A stretch of DNA of 64,000 nucleotides, taken from positions 62,001 through 126,000 of the forward strand of contig DATCEH010000125.1 in NCBI GenBank assembly GCA_036510225.1, in the 5' to 3' direction. The position numbers and the translations under genes are program-made. Position 1 is the first letter of the stretch; each line of letters begins with the position of its first letter. This document shows positions 17,399 to 25,737 of this stretch, one piece after another. Source of the stretch: Palsa-513 sp036510225. Its GTDB lineage: Bacteria; Actinomycetota; Thermoleophilia; Solirubrobacterales; Solirubrobacteraceae. The notes below the pieces were generated by a model, which worked only from the letters and a program-made list of their open reading frames with translations, searched no databases and was not told where the DNA came from.

Positions 17399-17403
17399 GG
17401 TTC
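17399..17403. repeat. Right target-site duplication (GGTTC)
   Basis: These five bases are identical to 4603-4607 and immediately outside the right inverted repeat. Confidence 0.92.
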
Positions 17404-17442
17404 CTATTGGCCGCGAAGCTGGGCGCGCCCCAATGCGGCTAG
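17404..17442 (+). pseudogene. tniQ: Detached 3' end of tniQ (last 12 codons and stop)
   Basis: Continuing the tniQ frame from the Phe codon at 4605-4607 across the insertion gives LLAAKLGAPQCG followed by TAG (17440-17442). This is the original C-terminus of the target selector, separated from the body of the gene by the 12.8-kb element. Confidence 0.85.
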
Positions 17443-17656
17443 CACGGCAGGTCTCCCTGCCTCCCCTCGGCCGGGAGTTGCGGCGTCCGGCGCGGAGAAG
17501 TCGTGGGTCTGTCGGGAGGCAATCGTTGAAGGCGGACGGCAGGAACTAGATCTCGATCCGGCAAGCAATCTTTCGCGCCGCTGCCGTCCGCCTCGCCACG
17601 CGCCAGTCAGCCACGAGCGTTCGGTCGAAGGTGGCATACGACGGCGGGCCGGAGGA
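17443..17656. repeat. Intergenic stretch with two inverted repeats after tniQ
   Basis: No gene is seen. A 6-bp stem (GGCAGG-TCTC-CCTGCC, 17446-17461) four bases after the tniQ stop could be a weak terminator, though it lacks a T-run. A perfect 12-bp inverted repeat GGCGGACGGCAG (17531-17542) pairs with 17581-17592 across a 38-nt spacer. It may be a further transposon-end or regulatory structure. Confidence 0.55.
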
Positions 17657-17760
17657 TCGGCCAACTATCCCCGACCTCACCCGCCGCCAAGGCTGCCCAA
17701 TCGGCCAAGTATCCCCGGGCTCGGCGGCCAACTCGACTCGATCCCTACATTCGGATAGGG
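17657..17760 (+). repeat. Candidate Tn7-like right-end array, copy 1 (three repeats plus terminal motif)
   Basis: Three related units occur: TCGGCCAACTATCCCCGACC (17657), TCGGCCAAGTATCCCCGGGC (17701) and CGGCCAACTCGACTCGATCC (17725). The last runs into CCCTACATTCGGATAGGG. Order and spacing (44 and about 24 bp) recur almost exactly in the second array at 19324-19429. Multiple direct repeats next to a terminal ...ACA are what TnsB/TniA binding sites at Tn7-like ends look like. TnsB binding is inference. Confidence 0.6.
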
Positions 17761-17903
17761 GCGTTTAAAGATGTCCGATCCTTGTTGTGGTTGTCGTTGT
17801 CCAGCAGTTGCCCACTGTGCGGGGTAGTTGTCCAATCGGAACGCGCTCCGAGGAGAGCGTTCGGCGGATGTGAGGCGTCTGGGCTGAGCTGGCTCAACCC
17901 CGG

Positions 17904-19115
17904 ATGCCCTTTACCGCCGCAACAAGCCAGGTCGTAGGCGCGAGCATGGCCTTCCCGATAGATCCAACCGACCCAGATCCTGCAACCGCGGTCGACGCGG
18001 ATCCCACGGCTTCCGCGGTCGAACTGCTCGCGAGCACGATCGCTCCAGGAGGCTACGGCGGCCTGTATCGCGATGGATCCTCGCTCTACGCTGGCTTCAC
18101 GAGCAACGTCGATGGCAACACTGCCCTCCTGCGCCTCGCCTTTCCGTCGCTTGAACTGCGCGGCTTCCTCGTGCAGCACGCCTGGGATGCGCTCACGGCA
18201 ATCACGAATGAAATCACCGACACGATGACCGCCGATACCAGCGGCCAGATTCTGTCGGTCACCCCCGACGAGACACAGAACACCGTGCAAGTCGGGGTCG
18301 CCGATCCGAACTCGCCCGAAGCCCTATCGCTCGCAGCGCAGTACGGCAACGCCATCTCGATATTCCAAGACGACCCCATTCAACTCCTCAGCGGCGCCAA
18401 TACCCTAGCCATTCAAGGAACAGCTCCCGCTGTTTCGGTGGCCGCGGCACGGAGCCCTGCACCCGGCAGAGACGACTTCCATGACCCGGTGCTGGCTGGT
18501 CTGCACATCTCAGGCGACGGGACCCACTGCACGGCCGGCTTTGGGTACACGGAGCGCACATTGGGCATCGAGCACGGCGTCATGACCGCAGGCCACTGCT
18601 TCACAGGACAACCGCGGCTGACCGAGTGGAGGCAGGGAGTAAAGACCCTCGGCACGTTCTCGCGCACCCGCGACATCAACAACTCGACCGCTGACGCCGG
18701 CACGATCTCGACCGACCTCGGATTCATCAGATTCCGTTCCGTCTCAAACCAGGTATTCATCGCGCCGAACGCCGCGACCGTGTCGATCGTCAAGCGGGCA
18801 GCCTTGAATAGCGGACGCCGGAGCGATGTCGTATGCACTTCGGGCGCCTACGGCGGCTTTGCGTGCGGCGCACTCGTCGCCGGCGGCCAAGGCGGCAACT
18901 ACAAGGTCGCTCCCGGCTTTACGCTGCGCAACGTCTACAAGGCGAGCTTCAGCGGTCCGATCCTTCCCGGCGACAGCGGCGCGCCCGTTTTCACCGCCGA
19001 CGGCGTGGCGCTCGGCATCATGTTCGCGGCCAACTCCCGCAACCCACGCGTGGGCTTCTATTCTCAGATCCGCAACGCGGAGAACCAGCTCAACGTCGTC
19101 ACGAACACCGGCTGA
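17904..19115 (+). CDS. S1-family (chymotrypsin-fold) serine protease
   Basis: This protein of about 403 residues has a large N-terminal region (residues 1-190, propeptide-like) and a C-terminal trypsin-like domain. The triad candidates are His in VMTAGHCF (about residue 230), Asp in STDLGFIRF (about 275) and Ser in PGDSGAPVF (about 355). Two cysteines flank a CTSGAYGGFACG segment, typical of streptogrisin/alpha-lytic-like enzymes. No convincing signal peptide follows the chosen ATG, so either the 5' end is truncated or the true start is upstream. It lies between the two end-like arrays and is probably transposon cargo. Confidence 0.82.
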   Translation: MPFTAATSQVVGASMAFPIDPTDPDPATAVDADPTASAVELLASTIAPGGYGGLYRDGSSLYAGFTSNVDGNTALLRLAFPSLELRGFLVQHAWDALTAITNEITDTMTADTSGQILSVTPDETQNTVQVGVADPNSPEALSLAAQYGNAISIFQDDPIQLLSGANTLAIQGTAPAVSVAAARSPAPGRDDFHDPVLAGLHISGDGTHCTAGFGYTERTLGIEHGVMTAGHCFTGQPRLTEWRQGVKTLGTFSRTRDINNSTADAGTISTDLGFIRFRSVSNQVFIAPNAATVSIVKRAALNSGRRSDVVCTSGAYGGFACGALVAGGQGGNYKVAPGFTLRNVYKASFSGPILPGDSGAPVFTADGVALGIMFAANSRNPRVGFYSQIRNAENQLNVVTNTG

Positions 19116-19323
19116 GCCCGAAAACCAGCCTCGCGCCGCCCGACCGAGCCGAAGGCAGCAGCCCACACGTGTCGCCTCAACCACATCGCCGCCCGGAAGC
19201 GCGGACCGAGCCGATGGAACGGGCCCGCGATATGCAGCCTTGCGCGCTTGACTCAGCGCCGGCCGAGATCCACCAGCCCGGTGGGCGCGTCGCCGACGAC
19301 GACGCGCAAGCCGCTCCTGAGGG

Positions 19324-19429
19324 ATTGTCCACCTATCCCCGGTCAGAGCAGGCTCGCACGCCCGCAGGTCGCCCATCTAGCCCGCGGGCCGGGTGTCCAT
19401 CTTCGTTCGATCCCTACATTCGGGTAGGG
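19324..19429 (+). repeat. Candidate Tn7-like right-end array, copy 2, beside the glyoxalase gene
   Basis: The units are ATTGTCCACCTATCCCCGGT (19324), TCGCCCATCTAGCCCGCGGG (19369) and GGTGTCCATCTTCGTTCGAT (19392), running into CCCTACATTCGGGTAGGG. The 45- and about 23-bp spacing parallels copy 1. The terminal 22 bases differ from copy 1 at one position only. CCCTAC and GTAGGG form an inverted repeat around ATTCGG. Confidence 0.6.
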
Positions 19430-19471
19430 ATAGCCGGCTCCGCGCCCGCCGGACGGCGCGGTGGGCCGCCC

Positions 19472-19810
19472 TCAGCTGCGGCGCGCCACGCCGAAGGGAG
19501 TTCCCTCCGAGTCCCGGCAGATCGCCCACTGCTCGCCCGGATGGATCACGCTGCCTCCGAGCTCCCTGACCCGGTCGAGCGCAGCCGCCACGTCGGCAAC
19601 GGCGAAGTACGGCAACGAGAAGGTGTCCCCCGGCCCGGTTCCCCGTTCGTGGACGCCGACCTCCGGGCCGGCGGAGTGGGTCTGCCAGCCGCTTCCCTCG
19701 CCGTCACGGCGATCCTCGAGCTCGACACCGAGCAGCCCGGCCCAGAACCGCCGGGCACGTTCGTGGTCGTCGGCTGGAAACTCAAGCAGGGAGAGCGGGG
19801 GTGTCGTCAT
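19472..19810 (-). CDS. Glyoxalase/VOC-family protein; putative attachment-site gene
   Basis: This 112-residue single VOC domain starts MTTPPLSLLEFPADDHERARRFWAGLLG and ends SVIHPGEQWAICRDSEGTPFGVARRS. The family binds a divalent metal and covers glyoxalase, bleomycin-binding and dioxygenase-like functions; the substrate is unknown. Its stop codon is about 54 bp from the presumed right terminus of the transposon. Its 3' end is therefore a good candidate for the sequence read by TniQ. Confidence 0.82.
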   Translation of the reverse strand: MTTPPLSLLEFPADDHERARRFWAGLLGVELEDRRDGEGSGWQTHSAGPEVGVHERGTGPGDTFSLPYFAVADVAAALDRVRELGGSVIHPGEQWAICRDSEGTPFGVARRS

Positions 19811-19984
19811 CCTCGAGACGATACGCCCCCCGGCACCGACGCCTCGCGCGCAACCCTCGACACGGCCTTGATGACGGCCGCCGGGACGCCGTCGACGTGG
19901 GAGAGCGACGAGCCGTCGGCCAGCGCCCGCCATCTGCCGCGCTGCCTGGCAAGATCACCACGCCGTCGAAGGTCCCCGGCCTCG

Positions 19985-20410
19985 TCAGCTGGTCCCCTGG
20001 GTCTCCCCGTACGGGTCGTACGTGCCGAACGACCAGAGGTTGCCCTCCGGGTCGCGTGCGCTGTACTCGCGCGACCCGTACGACTCGTCGGTCAGCTCAC
20101 GGACGATCCTCGCGCCGGCCGCCGTCGCCGTCGCGTAGTGGGCGTCGGGATCCTCGACGACGACGTAGATGCTCACCGTCGAGGCCAGCGGGTCCGGCGC
20201 CTGACCGCCGAGCCAGCCGGCATCGCGATACTGGCCGAACATCACCATGCCCGCCCCCAGGCGCAGCTCGACGTGGGTCGGCGTACCTGCCGCGTCGCGG
20301 TGGACCGCCTGCTCGGAGAAGCCGAACGCCTCCTGCAGCCAGACGAGGGCCGCGCCGGCATCGCGGTAGCGCAGGGCCGGGAAGATGTTCGGCCGATTGT
20401 CGTCGTTCAT
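19985..20410 (-). CDS. VOC-family protein (PhnB/bleomycin-resistance-like)
   Basis: This 141-residue protein contains NIFPALRYRDAGAALVWLQEAFGFSEQAVHRD, AELRLGAGMVMFGQYRD-type strands and SREYSARDPEGNLWSFGTYDPY. These features are typical of YagM/PhnB-type VOC proteins. Its ATG overlaps the stop of the AraC regulator gene by 4 nt, so the regulator and the VOC protein are co-translated. Confidence 0.82.
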   Translation of the reverse strand: MNDDNRPNIFPALRYRDAGAALVWLQEAFGFSEQAVHRDAAGTPTHVELRLGAGMVMFGQYRDAGWLGGQAPDPLASTVSIYVVVEDPDAHYATATAAGARIVRELTDESYGSREYSARDPEGNLWSFGTYDPYGETQGTS

Positions 20411-21270
20411 TTCGCTGGTCGCCTCCGGTCTCGTGGTAGCCGGGCCGACCCTACGCGCCCGGGGGTGGCGACGTCTTGGACAAATGTGACCTGCGGCTCC
20501 GCGCGCCCGGCAACCGCCGTCTGCCGGGCGACGAAGTCTCCCGGCGTGGTCCCGGCAAGCTCGCGGAAGTCGCGGTTGAGGTGGGCCTGATCGCAGTACC
20601 CGCACGCCTGGGCGATGTCGGCGAGTCCGGCCGGCTCGGCTTCCAGGCGACGCCGGACGTCCGCGAAGCGCAGGACACGGGCCATCTTCTTCGGGCCGAG
20701 CCCGACCTCCTCCCGAAACCGTGCCGCCAGGTAGCGGCGGCTGGCGCCGACGGTCGCGGCCAGCTCGCCGATCGGCAGACGGCCGTCGGAGGCGCATAGC
20801 AGCGACCACGCGCGGGCGACGATCGGCGTCGGCTGTGGGCCGGCGCCCGCGCGTCGCAGAAGGAATGCCTCGACGAGCTCGAACCGACTCGCCCAGTCCG
20901 GGGTGTCGCGGACCAGGTCGCCGAGTTGCGCCCCCGGCCGCCCGAACACGTCCTCGAGGGGGACGCACCCGCCGGCGAGCTCCGAGACCGGCACGCCGAG
21001 CACCGAGTACGCCCCGAGCGGCGTGAGCTTGATGTCGAGCGACCCGTGCCGTCGCGGCATCTCGACCACGTCGCCGGTCTCGCCCAGCCCGCCGATCCAG
21101 TCGTCGGGGAGTGCGCCGGTCCGCGAGCGGACCGGCTCGGACAGGCCGACGATCAGGGTCACGGCCGGGACCGGCGGCTGGAGCCAGCCGACCGCTGCGG
21201 CGCAGTCCAGCGCGACGCCGACGTGGTCGCGCGCGACGACCCCGTCCAAGCGGCGGTCGGCAACGACCAC
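20407..21270 (-). CDS. AraC-family transcriptional regulator
   Basis: The C-terminal double HTH is clear: LPIGELAATVGASRRYLAARFREEVGLGPKKMARVLRF and GLADIAQACGYCDQAHLNRDFRELAGTTPGDFVARQ. The N-terminal ~150 residues (LQPPVPAVTLIVGLSEPV ... LDIKLTPLGAYSVLGVP) match the ligand-sensing region of DUF6597-type AraC proteins. A GTG at 21270 gives a 287-residue protein; the exact start is uncertain. It is coupled to the VOC gene, which it likely controls. Confidence 0.85.
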   Translation of the reverse strand: MVVADRRLDGVVARDHVGVALDCAAAVGWLQPPVPAVTLIVGLSEPVRSRTGALPDDWIGGLGETGDVVEMPRRHGSLDIKLTPLGAYSVLGVPVSELAGGCVPLEDVFGRPGAQLGDLVRDTPDWASRFELVEAFLLRRAGAGPQPTPIVARAWSLLCASDGRLPIGELAATVGASRRYLAARFREEVGLGPKKMARVLRFADVRRRLEAEPAGLADIAQACGYCDQAHLNRDFRELAGTTPGDFVARQTAVAGRAEPQVTFVQDVATPGRVGSARLPRDRRRPAK

Positions 21271-21461
21271 GGCCCGGGTGAACCGTCCGCGCTCGGACTC
21301 GGAGCGGACGACTCGTGTTCGCGACGCGCACGACGGGCGAGATCCGACGGCCACCAGCCGATCATGACCGATCGTCCGCCCGACGGCCACCGGTCGGCTC
21401 GGGCGACACCCGCCGTGCAGGGCGCCGACAGGCCAGCGAGGTGACCCGTGCGGCTCGTCAA

Positions 21462-22652
21462 CTAGCCGCGACGGCCCTCGGCTCCGAGCACCTGGCGGAC
21501 CTTGACGCGAGCGCCGGTCCGCATCACCGAGCGCGCGTAGACGACTCCGGCGACGCGGGCGGTCAGGACGGTCGCGAGCAGGCAGAGCGCCGCCGACGCG
21601 CCCACCTGCCAGGCGGAGGCCGCGCCGATCGCGAACAACGTCGGCATCGCGACGGGCGCCGTCCACGGGACGTAGGCGAGCACGTCGTAGAAGGAGTTCG
21701 ACCCGTTGAAGAGGACGCCGTTGGAGAGCGAGTACGCGAGGATCAGGGGGATCAGGAGGGGCATCGCGGCGTTCGCGGCATCCGACTGCCGCGTGATCAA
21801 CGACCCGGCGGCGGCGAAGGCCGTCGAGTAGAGGGCGAAGCCGAGGACCAGCCAGAGAACACCGATCAGCACGACGCCGCCGGCGGTCCCGTGGACGGCG
21901 TCTGACCCGACGGCGAGCCCGCAGATCCCGAACGTCGCAGCTGCGGCCAGGATCTGGGCGAACGCGATCGCCGCGAACCCGATCACCTTGCCGATCAGCA
22001 GCTGGGTCGGGCGGACGGTGGCGAGCAGGACCTCGACCACCCGGCTCGACTTCTCCTCGCCGACCGATTGGGTGATTCGCATCCCGTAGAAGAAGATCAC
22101 GATGTAGATCAGGAGGTCGACGCCGAGGCCCGTGAACCTGCTCGTCAGGCTCTTCGGGGCCGCCTCGAGACCTCGCACGGGAATCGCGATCCCCTGCGTC
22201 AGGGCCGACTGGGCGGCGGCCGGCGGAAGCTTGGTGACGAGTCCGGCCAGCTCGGCGAGCGCATCGGCGAAGGTGGACTCCGACGACGTCGACCCGGCGA
22301 CCGGCTGCTTCTTGATGAGGATCTCCCGACCGTCGAGGATCGCCAGATCCAGCGCACCCGACCGCAGCCCCGCGTCGGCCGCCGCAGCGCTCGGAACCGC
22401 CGTGATCTCGACCTTGTCGCCGGTGACCCGCCCGGCCGCGAGCGCGGCCTGCCTGAGCTCGGGAGCCGCGGGCCCGACGAGCCCGATCTTCGCCGTCGTG
22501 CGGTTGTGACCGATGATCGCCGGGATCACGACGCCCGCTGCGACCCCGAGGACCAGGATCGCGGTTGTGATCACGAACGACTTGGCCCGCGAGCGCTCGT
22601 CGATCTCGCGGCGGGCGATCAGCCAGGCGTTCGGCCACCACGCCGTCCTCAC
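21462..22652 (-). CDS. ABC-2 type transporter permease (NatB-like)
   Basis: This 396-residue protein has an N-terminal helix (AWLIARREIDERSRAKSFVITTAILVLG), a large extracytoplasmic domain and five further C-terminal helices, with the GEEKSSRVVEVLLATVRPTQLLIGKV motif. That motif is characteristic of NatB/YhaP-type permeases used for Na+ or drug export. The GTG start overlaps the ATPase stop (4 nt), showing a two-gene operon. Confidence 0.87.
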   Translation of the reverse strand: MRTAWWPNAWLIARREIDERSRAKSFVITTAILVLGVAAGVVIPAIIGHNRTTAKIGLVGPAAPELRQAALAAGRVTGDKVEITAVPSAAAADAGLRSGALDLAILDGREILIKKQPVAGSTSSESTFADALAELAGLVTKLPPAAAQSALTQGIAIPVRGLEAAPKSLTSRFTGLGVDLLIYIVIFFYGMRITQSVGEEKSSRVVEVLLATVRPTQLLIGKVIGFAAIAFAQILAAAATFGICGLAVGSDAVHGTAGGVVLIGVLWLVLGFALYSTAFAAAGSLITRQSDAANAAMPLLIPLILAYSLSNGVLFNGSNSFYDVLAYVPWTAPVAMPTLFAIGAASAWQVGASAALCLLATVLTARVAGVVYARSVMRTGARVKVRQVLGAEGRRG

Positions 22653-23596
22653 GGTGCGACCTCGGTGGCAGGCTGTCCGACGGCCTCGCGGAAGACTTCG
22701 GAGAGCCGGCGGTGGGCGAAGCTGAAGTGCTCGACCCGACCGGCGCGGCGGGCCGCGTCGAGGATCGCCTGGGCGTCCGCGCCCGGCGAGAGGGTCAGCG
22801 TGGCCGTCCCGTCGGGACCGACGGCGACCTGCTCGATTCCGGCCGGGCGCTCGACCGCCCGCCCGCCCCGCGGCGAACCTCCGGCCGCCCAGGTCGCCGC
22901 GTCGTCGCCGGCGACCTTTACCTCGAGCCGGGACGGGCCCGACTTGGCGAGGTCCCCGACGCGACCGGCGACGACGAGCCGGCCGTGGTCGACGATCGCG
23001 ACGCTCTGGCAGAGGTGTTCCACGAGATCGAGCTGATGACTCGAGAAGACGACGGTCGCCCCGGCCGCGGCCTGCTCGACGAGGATCTCGCTGAACGCGT
23101 CGACCGCGACCGGATCGAGGCCGGAGAAGGGCTCGTCGAGGACGAGGAGGTCCGGTGAGTGGACGAGCGAGGCGGCGAGCTGGACCCGCTGCTGGTTGCC
23201 GAGCGACAGCGACTCGAGCTTGTCTGCGCGGCGGTCGGCAAGGCCGAGGCGATCGGTCCAGAGCAGGGCGGCCGCGCCGGCCGCGTCGGTCGACATACCG
23301 TGCAGCCGGCCGAGGAAGACGAGCTGGTCGAGGATCCCCATGCCGGGGTAGAGGCCCCGCTCCTCCGGCATGTAGCCGAAGCCGCGTCGGTCGGACTCGT
23401 CGATCGGGGCGCCCTTCCAGCGGACGTCGCCGGCGTCGAGCGAGACCAGCCCGAAGACCGCCCGCATCGCTGTCGTCTTGCCGGCCCCGTTGGGTCCCAG
23501 GAAGCCGAAGACCTGGCCGGGCGAGACGGTGAAGCCGAGGCCGTCGAGGGCGACGACGTCCCCGTAGGTCCGCCGCAGGTCGACCAGTTCGAGCAC
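22649..23596 (-). CDS. ABC transporter ATP-binding protein (NatA/DrrA-like)
   Basis: This 315-residue ATPase has Walker A GPNGAGKT (about residue 35), signature ESLSLGNQQRVQLA, and Walker B LLVLDEPFSGLD followed by a switch His (VFSSHQLD). The signature glycine pair LSGGQ is replaced by LSLGNQ, as in other exporters of this group. A C-terminal regulatory domain of about 90 residues follows. It starts at a GTG and pairs with the downstream permease. Confidence 0.9.
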   Translation of the reverse strand: MLELVDLRRTYGDVVALDGLGFTVSPGQVFGFLGPNGAGKTTAMRAVFGLVSLDAGDVRWKGAPIDESDRRGFGYMPEERGLYPGMGILDQLVFLGRLHGMSTDAAGAAALLWTDRLGLADRRADKLESLSLGNQQRVQLAASLVHSPDLLVLDEPFSGLDPVAVDAFSEILVEQAAAGATVVFSSHQLDLVEHLCQSVAIVDHGRLVVAGRVGDLAKSGPSRLEVKVAGDDAATWAAGGSPRGGRAVERPAGIEQVAVGPDGTATLTLSPGADAQAILDAARRAGRVEHFSFAHRRLSEVFREAVGQPATEVAP

Positions 23597-23719
23597 GAGT
23601 TCGAGCCTACCCCGGCCGCAGGGGATGCGAGCACGAGCCGGGCCACGGGACCGTCGGTCGGAGCTCTTGAGCCGGGCGGTCCATGGCTCGGGCGGGCGCG
23701 GGTCGGGAGGATGTCAGGC

Positions 23720-25579
23720 GTGTCCGGCACGCTCGAGGATCACGGTCTCGAGCGGGAGTCATCCGCGCGCAACCCGCCCGGGCCGGTCGGACCGCGCGGG
23801 TGGGTCGGCCACGTGATCGTCTGCGGTCTGCACGAGATCGGCCTCCGGGCGGTCGAGCAGCTCCACCTCGCCGGGGCGAGGGTCGTCGTGCTCGACGATT
23901 CGGTCGACGAGGCGCTCGCCCGGATGACCCGCAGCTGGGACATCCCGACGCTGCCGCGCGGCGGCCACCTGGGCGAGCCGCTCGACGACGCCGGGATCGC
24001 CGGGGCGGCAGCCGTCGTCGTCACCGAGACGACCGACCTGCGGACCCTGGAGACGGTTCTCCTGGTCCGGGACCTGCGGCCGGACGTCCGGGTGGTCGCC
24101 CACCTCGACAACCCCGCGGTCGCCAACGCCGTCGAGGAGGTGACCGGGGCCGCGACGGTGCTCGACGTCGCGGCGCTGTTCGCGCCGTCGGTGATCGAGG
24201 CGTGCGTCGGGCGCCGGGCACACGACATCGTGCTCGGGTCGACGCGCTTCGTCACGACCGAGGTGCCGGCCCCGCGGGCAGCCAGCCTCCGGGAGCTGTT
24301 CGGGAGCCTGGCGCCGCTCGGGGTCGTGCGGGAGGCCGATGACGAGGTCGTGATCTGTCCGGGACGCGACCTCCGGGTCGACGTGGGCGACCGGGTCACG
24401 CTGGTCGGGACCGAGGTCGAGCTCGAGGCGGCGAACCTCGCGCCGCGGGCGGGTGCCGGCGTCGAGCTCCAGAACGCCTGGGCGCGGGCGGTCGCGGGGA
24501 TCCGGAACTTGGCCTTACGGGTCGCCGCGGAGGCCGACAGGGCGCTGCGAGCCGCTCTCCTGCTCGGGCTCGGCCTGCTCGTCGCCTCGACGCTCGTGCT
24601 CCACTTCGCCTACCGGACGGACACCGGCCACGGGCGTCTGCCGGTGATCGACGCGATCTACTTCACCGTGGAGACGGTCGCGACGGTCGGCTTCGGGGAC
24701 TTCTCGTTCTCGACGCAGCCGCCCGCCGTCGAGGCGTTCGGGATCGCCCTGATCGTCGCGGGGACGACGCTTGTCACGACGCTCCTCGCACTCGTGACGA
24801 ACGCCCTCGTCAGCCGGCGGATCGCCCAGTCGCTCGGCCAGGCGAAGATCCCGGGGATGCGCGGCCACACGGTGATGGTCGGCCTTGGCGCGGTCGGCAT
24901 GCAGGTGCTCGACGGCCTGCTGCGTCGCGGCCGGGAGGTCGTCGTGGTCGAGCGCGACGAGTCCAACAGCTACGTGGCCGAGGTCCGCCGGCGCGGCGTT
25001 CCTCTGGTCCTCGGAGACGCGACCCGCGGGACGACGCTCGACGCGGCAAACCTCGCCCGAGCGGGATCGGTCGCGATCCTGACATCCGACGACCTGACGA
25101 ACATCGAGACCGGCCTGGCGGTGCGGGATCGACTGGGTGAGCGGTGGGCGGATGTCCCGGTCGTGCTCCGGGTCTTCGATCGTCAGCTCGGCCGGCGCCT
25201 CGAGCAGAGCTTCGACTTCCGGCACGTCTGGTCGACCGTGGCGATCGCCGCCCCGTGGTTCGTCGGCGCGGCGCTCGGGCTCGACGTGGTCTTCAGCTTC
25301 TACGTGGGGAGCCACCCGTTCCTCGTCGCCCGCCTGCGGATCTCCTCGGGCGGAGGTCTCGAGAACCTCTCGATGTCAGACCTCTCGGCCGGAATCCGCG
25401 TCGTCGCGATCGCGCGGGCGGGCGGGCCTGACGTCCTCGAGCACCCGCCTCGCCGCGACACCCGACTCGCCGCCGGCGACGACGCCTACCTGGCCGGCCC
25501 GTACGAGGAGCTGCTCGGGATCCTGCGACGCGAGCGGGCGGGGCCCCAGGCCACCGGAGGCGGCACAGCCGCCGCTTAG
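23720..25579 (+). CDS. Potassium channel with RCK domains on both sides of the pore
   Basis: The protein has about 620 residues. Residues ~15-230 form a TrkA-N/TrkA-C (RCK) unit (GHVIVCGLHEIGLRAVEQLHLAG). Two helices follow, around a P-loop with the selectivity filter TVGFGD (ETVATVGFGDFSF). Then comes a second TrkA-N unit (GHTVMVGLGAVGMQVLDGLL) with a terminal RCK-C. The order RCK-2TM-RCK is unusual because most bacterial channels have only a C-terminal RCK. The GTG at 23720 is chosen because GGGAGG sits 9 nt upstream; the ATG at 23711 abuts it. Confidence 0.88.
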   Translation: MSGTLEDHGLERESSARNPPGPVGPRGWVGHVIVCGLHEIGLRAVEQLHLAGARVVVLDDSVDEALARMTRSWDIPTLPRGGHLGEPLDDAGIAGAAAVVVTETTDLRTLETVLLVRDLRPDVRVVAHLDNPAVANAVEEVTGAATVLDVAALFAPSVIEACVGRRAHDIVLGSTRFVTTEVPAPRAASLRELFGSLAPLGVVREADDEVVICPGRDLRVDVGDRVTLVGTEVELEAANLAPRAGAGVELQNAWARAVAGIRNLALRVAAEADRALRAALLLGLGLLVASTLVLHFAYRTDTGHGRLPVIDAIYFTVETVATVGFGDFSFSTQPPAVEAFGIALIVAGTTLVTTLLALVTNALVSRRIAQSLGQAKIPGMRGHTVMVGLGAVGMQVLDGLLRRGREVVVVERDESNSYVAEVRRRGVPLVLGDATRGTTLDAANLARAGSVAILTSDDLTNIETGLAVRDRLGERWADVPVVLRVFDRQLGRRLEQSFDFRHVWSTVAIAAPWFVGAALGLDVVFSFYVGSHPFLVARLRISSGGGLENLSMSDLSAGIRVVAIARAGGPDVLEHPPRRDTRLAAGDDAYLAGPYEELLGILRRERAGPQATGGGTAAA

Positions 25580-25737
25580 CCACGCGAATGGTTCGTGTCA
25601 TGATCGTGAAATCAGTCGCCGGCGGGATCCCCGGCACCAAGATCCTCCACTTCCCGACGGGTCACGTCGAGCTCAGCAGAGCGGCCCGAGGTCGGCCTGG
25701 GGATCCTCGCGACCTGAGCCGACTCGCGCGCGACGGA

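Larger units (their letters stand above)
1..19418 (+). mobile_element. Tn7/Tn5053-like transposon, right part (left end outside window)
   Basis: The tniA-tniB-tniQ operon at the left and end-like repeat arrays at 17657-17760 and 19324-19429 define the right part of a Tn7-like element. If the right terminus reads CCCTACA, as expected for elements ending in ACA, it falls at 17749 or 19418. The bases after it are TTCGG in both copies. The left end, and any cas or other targeting genes, lie before position 1 and cannot be assessed. The element carries a nested Tn3-type transposon. Extent and termini are inferred. Confidence 0.6.

Noticed and set aside
17443..19429. CRISPR array or Cas genes linked to the tni operon
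   Set aside because: The repeats next to tniQ are transposon-end-like, not spaced direct repeats with unique spacers, and no Cas-like protein is encoded in the window.
19807..19985. Possible small minus-strand gene between the two VOC genes (ending ...AVIKAVSRVAREASVPGG)
   Set aside because: The sequence reads plausibly in two different frames and its end overlaps the VOC start, but no start codon with a ribosome site and no single open frame could be defined.
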